A stretch of 16,816 nucleotides of DNA. Source: Dunaliella salina (Eukaryota > Chlorophyta > Chlorophyceae > Chlamydomonadales > Dunaliellaceae). Position 1 is the stretch's first letter. Each line of letters opens with the position of its first letter. Positions 8,439 through 16,816 of this stretch are shown one piece after another. Location of the stretch: positions 130,131 through 146,946 of the forward strand of contig MU069900.1 of NCBI GenBank assembly GCA_002284615.2. Direction: 5' to 3'. Both the position numbers and the translations under genes were made by a program. The notes under the pieces are model-generated. The model did no database searches, was not told the DNA's origin, and was given only the letters and a program-made list of their open reading frames with translations.

Positions 8439-8565
8439 CATGCAACAGCCTTGCACCAGTCCTGTTACATGCATTATTCTTGCACTAGTCTTGCACCAGC
8501 CTTGCACCTGTCATGCAACAGTCTTGCACCAGTCCTCTGATTTGCATGCATTGGAGGATCAAGCA
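8439..8565 (+). repeat. 73-bp duplication with TTGCACC subrepeats
   Basis: CATGCAACAGCCTTGCACCA at 8439 recurs as CATGCAACAGTCTTGCACCA at 8512. Within it AG[TC]CTTGCACC repeats at about 10-13-bp spacing. It runs directly up to the left end of family B copy 2. Confidence 0.75.
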
Positions 8566-9197
8566 TACCGTAATGACTTTGGGGGTTTTGCGATTTGAAT
8601 TAAACAATTTTTGAGGGTCCTCGCAACGTGAATTGCCTTTTAAAATTACTTTTTTCAAGGCCTCGTAATATGTACAGCTTTGTTCCAAATAAATTACAGC
8701 GCCCCAACAGTTAAACCTGTAGGCCCAGGAGAATTGCAAGCAGCGGTGCCTCAGGCAAAGGGGCAGTGAACCCTTTTTGACATGGGAAGCAGATGACTGA
8801 GGCAGTTGGTGGGAGCGTGGCTGTAGCAGTACAGATTGGTTCCCCAAGCAGGCTCAGAGGAATTGCAAGCAGCGGTGCCTCAGGAGTTTGTGGATCCCAC
8901 AGCTGCAGCTCCCTACCGTGGGAGGGGAGGCAGAGGCAGGATGGGCAGAGGAAAGGGCGGGGCATGGGCGAGCAAGGGCTCTGGAGGTGCCTGAGGACTC
9001 CTCAGAGTAGAGAGAGGTGGAGGAAGGGGATGAGTGGGGACGAAGAGCCAGTGCATGAGACGCAAAAACGCAGAAAATCTCAAATTTTGAGTTTTTCTGG
9101 ACCACCTCATAAAACCTTAAGGCTCGTAAATTAATTAAAAAAAATATTTTGGCACCTCGTATTATCAGCGTCGTAATACATTAGCGTTGCTACGGTA
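8566..9197 (+). mobile_element. Family B element, copy 2
   Basis: It starts TACCGTA (8566-8572) and ends TACGGTA (9191-9197), exact inverted 7-mers. Inside the left end are GGTCCTCGCAACG and GGCCTCGTAATATGTACAGC; inside the right end are CTTAAGGCTCGTAAATTA and GGCACCTCGTATTATCAGCG. Copy 3 has the same four motifs in the same order. The middle shares CAGCGCCC and TTTTTGACATGGG with copy 3 but is otherwise diverged. No transposase is seen and no clear target duplication flanks it. Confidence 0.65.
8731..8884 (+). repeat. Exact 25-bp direct repeat inside family B copy 2
   Basis: The 25-mer starting GAATTGCAAGCAGCGGTGCC at 8731 occurs again, unchanged, at 8860 (129 bp apart). Exact identity inside an otherwise diverged element suggests a recent internal duplication. 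Confidence 0.85.
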
Positions 9198-9227
9198 ATA
9201 ATTACAGAAATAATCATAGAATACAAG

Positions 9228-9925
9228 CAGGAGGCACCAGTCTGCATAACTTTTGGACGTCATGTGTCAATCCGAATAAAAACTACATACACGGAATCCT
9301 GAGGTCGAGAGCTATCGATTGGTATATATATGGGTCCAATCAGAGAGGGTGGTTGGTGGGTGGTCCTTCGAGGGGGTCTGGACTTTTTGGGACCCCCCCT
9401 CCAGAATTTTTCTGAGCCACTTTCTCGAAGCTTTAAATATACCAATGGATTCCTGAGCTTCAGAACTGGCGATTGGCACCCTCTTTAAGGAAATTGGGTA
9501 AAAGCAGGAGTCTCTGTGCATGGATCAGAGTCAGTGCCACATGCGCATGGGCATAGATTGCTGGGGGTGTGAAGGCATACATGCAGCAAACAAATCCAAA
9601 CTTCCATGACAGTGACAATGTATAATACATCCTTGCATGGTGAAGTCAGAAGGGCAGTTTATGGACTTGCAAGCCAGTTGTGGGTGCCTGGAAGGGCAGG
9701 TTTGCATGGGCATTTGTTCACCAGTTTTTGCCCAATAACTTTGCTCCAACTCAATGTTTGATTGTGATGAGTATGCAAATTGATAGCTATTTAAAAAAGG
9801 AGCAGATTAGTACCCTTATTGTGGGGAGGGGGGCAGTATTTGGGGGGTAGGGGGAGTGGGTGGTCCTTTTGGGCCTCCCGCCAAGAATTTTGACATGACG
9901 TCCACTACTTTTTTTTTGCCTCCTG
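9228..9925. mobile_element. Element C, 698-bp hAT-like non-autonomous element
   Basis: The ends CAGGAGGCA (9228-9236) and TGCCTCCTG (9917-9925) are exact inverted repeats. A second inverted pair, TGGACGTCATG (9254-9264) and CATGACGTCCA (9894-9904), lies 26 and 21 bp inside the ends. Both outer flanks are ATACAAG (9221-9227 and 9926-9932), a 7-bp target duplication, or 8 bp if the adjoining C is counted. CAG-starting TIRs with a 7-8-bp duplication suggest hAT. Inside are a direct repeat GGA[AT]TCCTGAG..GCGATTGG or ATCGATTGG (9294, 9446) and GTGGGTGGTCCTT (about 9355 and 9855). No protein is recognised. Confidence 0.75.
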
Positions 9926-10017
9926 ATACAAGCATAGAAAAGGCTAGGTGGCCAGTGTGGGGTTACATCCCATAAGACATTTCCGCACCAGGAAGTGAGC
10001 CCATTACATATACCAGT

Positions 10018-10670
10018 ACCTTACCGACTCTAGCAATCTTGCGACTAACTAATTAATTCTGAGCACCCCTCGCAAGATTCCAGCGTTGATGGAAACTACT
10101 TTTCCTGAGGCCTCGCAAGATTTATAGCTTTGTGTTCTTGTGTTCTTATTCTAGCGCCCAGAAATGGAAGCACACGTTCCTGAAGGACCAAGGACACTTT
10201 TTTGACATGGGTTGCACCGAGCGCAAGCGGACAGAAGCGGATGCGGGGAGTCCGACCTTGGTCTAGGGAGCTCCTGACCCGCCTGGAACCTCCTCTCTTG
10301 CTGTCCGTGTGCAACAGCGGGAGCATGCAGCACCAAGCAGGCAGCAGCAGAAGCAGAGAAGGCAGCAAAACGTGCCTGCAAGCCTGCTTGCATGTGTGGG
10401 TCAGGCTGGATGTGGGAGGGGTGCATGGCAGCAAGGTGGTGATGCTCACCAGGAATCTCCAGAATTGAAGCAATGGACACAGACTGAGGGTGCATGCAGC
10501 TTTGGACCAGGCTTAGAGCGCCGTTTGTTGCTGGACGTCTTTTGATGTTCGCAAATTTTGCTAACTCATGGACCCCTCTCGCAAGGTCTTAAAGCTCGCA
10601 AACAAATTTTGTAATTATTTCAGCCCCCTCGCAAGATTTCAGCGTCGCAACATGGAGCCGTCGGTAAGGT
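10018..10670 (+). mobile_element. Family B element, copy 3 (653 bp)
   Basis: The ends ACCTTACCGAC (10018-10028) and GTCGGTAAGGT (10660-10670) are an exact 11-bp TIR, and TTGCGAC then recurs a short way inside both ends. Four CTCGCAA motifs follow the family plan: CCCCTCGCAAGATTCCAGCG (from 10067), GGCCTCGCAAGATTTATAGC (from about 10111), CCTCTCGCAAGGTCTTAAAG (from about 10574) and CCCCTCGCAAGATTTCAGCG (from about 10625). The flanks give no target duplication. The frame 10568-10855 starts inside this right end, which argues against it being a gene. Confidence 0.75.
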
Positions 10671-13076
<2,406 letters not shown>

Positions 13077-13475
13077 GTGTGCATCCCTCGGCACGCATGC
13101 GCCTGTCTGTGCACAATCAGCGGTGTGCTGCTGCGCCCGAGGCATGCATGTGCCAGTCTGTGCATAATATGTTCTGCCTGTCTGTGCATAGTCTAATATG
13201 TGCTGCCTGTCTGTGCCCCGTCTGTTGTGTGCTTTTGTGTCCAAGGCATGCATGCGTCTCTCTGTGCACAGTCTGCTGTGTGCTTCCGCATCCTAGGCGT
13301 GCATGTGCCTGTCTTTGTACAGTCTACCATGTGCTGCTGCGTCCGAGGCATGCATGTGCCTGTTTGTGCTTAGTTTGCAGTGCAGTGCTGCATGTGTTGC
13401 ATGCGCCTGCCTGCACAGTCTGCTGTGTCCTGCTGTGTCCGAGGTACGCTTGCGCCTGTTTGTGCACTGTCTGTT
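13077..13475 (+). repeat. ~51-bp minisatellite
   Basis: Units of the type GTGTGCTGCTGCGTCCGAGG, then CATGCATGTGCCTGT, then TTGTGCACAGTCTGC. Landmarks at 13227, 13278 and 13329 are each 51 bp apart, and the next two units total 96 bp. A shortened pair lies at about 13170-13226. Because 51 is a multiple of 3, a long cysteine-rich frame (13079-13666) stays open, as do minus-strand frames; these are not called as genes. Confidence 0.85.
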
Positions 13476-13780
13476 CATGTTCTGTTGCCCTGCATGCCAC
13501 AGAAAGCATGTTGCACTGCTACCTGTCTTGCATCAGCTCACACAGTGGTGGAGTTCAATTGCCCGTCATGCTGCAGTGTGCATGTTCTGTCATTGTCTTA
13601 CATCAGCTGAATCAGTTGGTGCTCATTCTGTTGCCCTTTAACCAAATTTTTAAATCATCATGCTGATCCCGAATGACAAGCGGCTGCCGAAGCCAGCGAA
13701 ACGCTGTATTTGTTTGTGGAGCTTGGTCAGACTCAAGAGGTACCAGATAACATATGACTTGTTTGAATGTCCTGTTCAGG

Positions 13781-14260
13781 CAAGCTGTGGTGCATGAGGG
13801 TGGCAAGGTGGCTTTGCACTTCATCTGACAGAATACAACAAACACACCTGCACTGGTTGCTTTGTAAGGCAAGCTGTTGTTGCATGGACCTTGCCTAACT
13901 GAACACAATGAACATGCTTGCTTCGAGTGACCTGTAACAGCTCAAGCCGTTGTTGCACGGTCTTTGTCACGCTTTGCCCGGCTGGCATGTTTACCAGGGT
14001 TGGGTCATACGCGAGTTTGGGCTTAACAAAACGCGAATATACGTGTAATGTTAACGATACGTGAAAATACATATTCACGTATATCCGTGCAATTTTATGG
14101 GTTTGAGCTTAACAAAACGCGTGTATACGAGCAATTTTAATGATACGTGAAAATACGCGTATTCACGTATGACCCATCCCTGATGTTTACTTAGACGCAC
14201 TGATGTACTGCATGGCGTGCAGCTGCCCAAGCCGTGGTTGCATGGTCCCTGTCGCGCTCT
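13781..14260 (+). repeat. 73-89-bp tandem repeat, four units, interrupted
   Basis: CAAGCTGTGGTGCATG (13781), CAAGCTGTTGTTGCATGG (13870), CAAGCCGTTGTTGCACGG (13943) and CAAGCCGTGGTTGCATGG (14228). Later parts of the units share CC[TC]TG or TCTTTGTC. Spacings are 89, 73 and 285 bp. The last becomes 89 bp when the MITE at 13995-14182 and one 8-bp target copy are subtracted. Confidence 0.75.
13995..14182. mobile_element. hAT-type MITE, 188 bp, intact ends and target duplication
   Basis: TIRs CAGGGTTGGGTCATACG (13995-14011) and, reverse-complemented from 14166-14182, CAGGGATGGGTCATACG: 17 bp with one mismatch. Both flanks are ATGTTTAC (13987-13994 and 14183-14190), an exact 8-bp target duplication. 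CAGGG ends plus an 8-bp duplication are the hallmark of hAT. The inside is an 86-bp tandem duplication (14015 and 14101), each copy holding GCTTAACAAAACGCG and a hairpin with arms ATACGTGAA and TTCACGTAT. No coding capacity. Confidence 0.92.
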
Positions 14261-14335
14261 CAGGCAGCCACGCAAGGCGCCAGGCTGTGCATGGTTGCAG
14301 AAGAGGATTCCTCTAGCTTCAAGTGCGTGCCCCCG

Positions 14336-14343
14336 GTGTGTGT

Positions 14344-14386
<43 letters not shown>
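14336..14386 (+). repeat. (GT)n microsatellite, 51 bp
   Basis: GT run with one interruption at 14348 (TA in place of TG). It produces spurious Cys-Val and Thr-His frames. Confidence 0.97.
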
Positions 14387-14387
<1 letters not shown>

Positions 14388-15049
14388 CCGCGCTTGCTCC
14401 ATTGCTGCTCAATTGCTACAAAGAGGTAACAAAGCAGGTGCGGATGACCTCTAGCCGAACTGTAATGGATAGTGCTGAGAGGGGCTGAAAAATCAAAAGT
14501 GCTGAAAAACATCCAAAACACAATGGTCACTATGGGGGTGGACTTCAGCCAGGTTGTATGATCATTTGGAGGTACTGCTTTTGGTAGTGCTGGGTAGCAG
14601 CTGACCTAAGAATCACGGGTAAGCTTGGATCAGATGTTGAAATTTCGCCAAAAAGTGCTTGAACAGTGGCTCAAAAGGCTCAGGGCAGTCTCTGTGGTAC
14701 TCTCCACCACTCTGCAAGGTTCAAAAGGTTTGCAAGGAGTCGTCAAAATGCATGACTGTTAAGCTGAAAGTCAAGACTGAAAATTTAGCAAAAGGCCCCA
14801 GCTCAGTTCCTGTTGAAATTGTTGGTGTACAGCGAAAAGAGAATTATAACAGTTGCAGCTGGAAAATCAAGTGTGGAATTCCTCACTCGATTTTGCTACA
14901 GCTGCAGCCATTATTTTCTCTTCATTCGTTAGTGTGGCATGATTTTATTGTGTTCCTCACTAACACGTTGGACAGTTCGTGGAACAATGAAGCAGATGGA
15001 GAAACTTGTTTGAGTCTGCTAGGACCAACTTATTGTGTACAAAAAGGAG
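14387..15049. other. Unassigned; small open frames only
   Basis: The frame 14659-15066 (135 codons) has ordinary composition but no recognised domain and runs into the 34-bp repeat. A 42-codon frame at 14634-14762 reads an amphipathic, Lys/Leu-rich peptide (MLKFRQKVLEQWLKRL). Neither has supporting context. Confidence 0.35.
14686..14718 (+). repeat. 33-bp dispersed direct repeat, copy 1
   Basis: CAGTCTCTGTGGTACTCTCC and the following 13 bases match 15823-15855 at 31 of 33 positions, 1137 bp downstream. Confidence 0.8.
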
Positions 15050-15163
15050 GTGGGCAATGCTTTTGAGTTAGGGCAAATGAAAGTGGGCAACACTGTTGAG
15101 TTTGGGCAAAAGAAAAGTGGGCAACACTGATGAGTATTGGCAAAAAAAAGGTGGGCAACACAG
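15050..15163 (+). repeat. 34-bp tandem repeat, about 3.4 units
   Basis: GTGGGCAA begins units at 15050, 15083, 15117 and 15151. Each continues CACTG[TA]TGAGT.TTGGCAAA or its variant, then an A-rich end. Confidence 0.85.
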
Positions 15164-15950
15164 AGGCAGACAAGATAGCACTTCCCCTTTTTTTTTTACT
15201 TCAATACCTGGCAAACGCACAGCAGAACCAAGGAGGTTTCATAATGTGTTTTTCAAAGTAGGAGTGAATCAGTCTCCTGCTGTGGCGGCATCCCGCTGCG
15301 GCTCGATGAGCTTTTTCACCATGTATTCAGTTTGTATGTGGGTTTTATTTTGGCACGTGTCTCGGAATTGGTGTGCTTGCAGCAAGGCATGATTTTTCAT
15401 ACAGGGAAAGCACCTCATGTTCAGAACATCTAGAGTGCAAAGAATCTCGTGAACGGGCAAGCACGGACACAACTGAAACTTTTCTTGCTTTGCATACACC
15501 ACCTCCTCAGCCGCAGGCCACCCCATTCAAGGATATCAGACAAACACAAGTTCTGCATAAGCGGGTCAGTTTCCACCACAGAAAGTTGATGGACAACTCA
15601 CTTCTGTGCAAAGAGCTGGGTTGAAAAAGGAGCTTGCAAGTGCAGCAACCAGCAGTGCAGCACCCTCACGCGCATTCACATCGGCGCTGAAGCGCTCAAT
15701 CAACATTTTCGCCACATGCTCCCGTTTCTGGATCACACAGAAAACCGAAGCGACTGTTCAGCTCGGGCAGATGAGTTGTTCAGTACTCGAAGTTGATGAA
15801 CAACTGACCTGCCCATACAGAACAGTCTCTCTGGTACTCTCCACCACTTTGCAAGCTTTCCTACAGGTTTGCAGGTTTATGTAAAAGGAGCCATCAGTCA
15901 AATCACATGCCTGCTAGGCCATGCTTTTTTAACTTAGCCCTATGCACAGA
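15164..15950. other. Unassigned, about 0.8 kb
   Basis: Overlapping plus frames 15096-15392, 15373-15624 and 15606-15884 could look like pieces of a frameshifted gene, but none shows a known domain and no splice pattern links them. The downstream part contains the second copy of the 33-bp repeat. Confidence 0.35.
15823..15855 (+). repeat. 33-bp dispersed direct repeat, copy 2
   Basis: Matches 14686-14718 at 31 of 33 positions. Looser similarity continues about 20 bp downstream (CAGGTTTGCAGG against AAGGTTTGCAAGG). Confidence 0.8.
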
Positions 15951-16535
15951 GCACGGCAGACGTGGACAGGGAAGCATGAGGCGAGGCGCGCATGGACAGC
16001 GGAGCAAGAAGCATGGCAGCCATGGCCAACAAAGCATGCAGCATGGCAGGCATGGGCAGCGATGCACAGAGCATGGCAGGCGCGGACAGGGAAGCATTAG
16101 GAGAGGCACGCATGGACAGCAAAGCGCCAGTCCTGGAAGGCATGGGCAGCAAAGCGCGAAGCAAGGCAGGCATGGGCAGCGATGCACAGAGCATGGCAAA
16201 CATGGGCAGCGATGCACAGAGCATGGCAAACATGGGCAGCGATGCACAGAGCATGGCAGGCGTGGACAGGGAAGCATTAGGCGAGGCACGCATGGACAGC
16301 AAAGCGCCAGTCCTGGAAGGCATGGGCAGCAAAGCGCGAAGCAAGGCAGGCATGGGCAGCAATGCACAGAGCATGGCAGGCATGGGCAGCGATGCACAGA
16401 GCATGGCAGGCATGGTCAACAAAGCGCAAAGCAAATGGCAGGCATGGCCAACAAAGCATGCAGCATGGCAGGCATGGGCAGCAAAGCGTAAAGCATGGCA
16501 GGCATGGATAGCAAAGCACAAAGAAAATGGCAGGA
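15951..16535 (+). repeat. 30-bp minisatellite with 180-bp higher-order period
   Basis: Basic unit CATGGGCAGCGATGCACAGA then GCATGGCAGG, 30 bp. Variant units (GTGGACAGGGAAGCATTAGG, then GCGAGGCACG; and CATGGACAGCAAAGCGCCAG, then TCCTGGAAGG) recur in the same order at 16081 and 16261, giving a 180-bp higher-order unit of six. An earlier, shorter run starts near 15961. Because 30 is a multiple of 3, frames of 164-246 codons stay open on both strands; the plus ones read a ten-residue MGSDAQSMAG-type repeat. The array explains them, so no gene is called. Confidence 0.9.
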
Positions 16536-16805
16536 CAACAAAGCTTGGAAGGTAGGGTAAGCTTACGTTGCTATATCTGCCTTCAAGGGCAGCTGAGTGG
16601 AAATATGGATGCCTGCCACAAGACCAGCTCAACTGAAAATAACAAAAAATTATGTTGGAAGCGCAGAGCATGGCAGGCATGCTTAGCGAAACTCAGAGCA
16701 CAGCAGGCCCTCCATGGATGGGATCCTGCTCCTGCCTCACAGCTTTCGGGCTTCTGAGACACAATCAATTGCTATATGCTAACAAGATGTGACAAGGACA
16801 GCATG
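16536..16805. other. Unassigned, with one stray minisatellite unit
   Basis: A lone GCAGAGCATGGCAGGCATGC occurs near 16661-16680, detached from the 30-bp array. Otherwise nothing is recognised. Confidence 0.4.
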
Positions 16806-16816
16806 CACACACACAC
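16806..16816 (+). repeat. (CA)n microsatellite, running off the window
   Basis: The last 11 bases are CACACACACAC. The full length is not visible. Confidence 0.7.

Noticed and set aside
13079..13666. Cysteine-rich protein of 195 codons
   Set aside because: It is the 51-bp minisatellite read in one of several open frames, and cysteines come from recurring TGT/TGC.
15951..16535. CRISPR array
   Set aside because: Units are contiguous 30-bp repeats with no unique spacers, in eukaryotic-type DNA without cas genes.
15940..16680. Long minus-strand frame (246 codons) with hydrophobic MPAMLCASL-type repeats
   Set aside because: The period is a multiple of 3, so frames stay open on both strands without selection. 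There is no start context or domain.

Overview
This is eukaryotic, non-genic DNA. No open reading frame gives a protein family I can name with confidence, there is no bacterial-style gene packing, and nearly all of the recognisable structure is repetitive: satellite and minisatellite arrays, microsatellites, and short DNA-transposon-like elements with terminal inverted repeats (TIRs). The lineage cannot be fixed from the sequence. An alga or another organism with a large repeat-rich genome would fit, but that is a guess. Most long open frames are by-products of arrays whose period is a multiple of 3, or of dinucleotide runs.

Layout. 1-118 is the right end of a CTCGCAA-type element (family B). 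285-2700 is an old satellite of about 137 bp, split at 803-2042 by a 1.24-kb element (family A) with 18-bp TIRs. 2.7-4.2 kb is mostly unassigned, with a doubtful RNase H-like peptide fragment and a 63-bp fold-back. 4244-4440 and 6221-6500 hold further pieces related to family A. 5.0-5.7 kb has three small degenerate tandem arrays. 6.88-7.05 kb has a (CTG)n tract next to a three-armed palindrome. 7428 to about 8000 is a second, internally deleted copy of family A. 8439-10670 is a cluster of mobile elements: a 73-bp duplication, B2, a 698-bp hAT-like element C with target duplications, and B3. 11367-11479 is a long (GT)n run. 13.08-13.47 kb is a minisatellite of about 51 bp. 13.78-14.25 kb is an 89-bp repeat split by a 188-bp hAT-type MITE. 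15.05-15.16 kb is a 34-bp repeat. 15.95-16.53 kb is a 30-bp minisatellite with a 180-bp higher-order period.

The most informative point is that two insertions can be proved from the window alone. Removing family A copy 1 and one target duplication restores a 138-bp satellite spacing. Removing the 188-bp MITE and one 8-bp duplication restores exactly 89 bp. The window therefore records nested transposition into older tandem arrays. No element encodes a visible transposase, so all appear non-autonomous.
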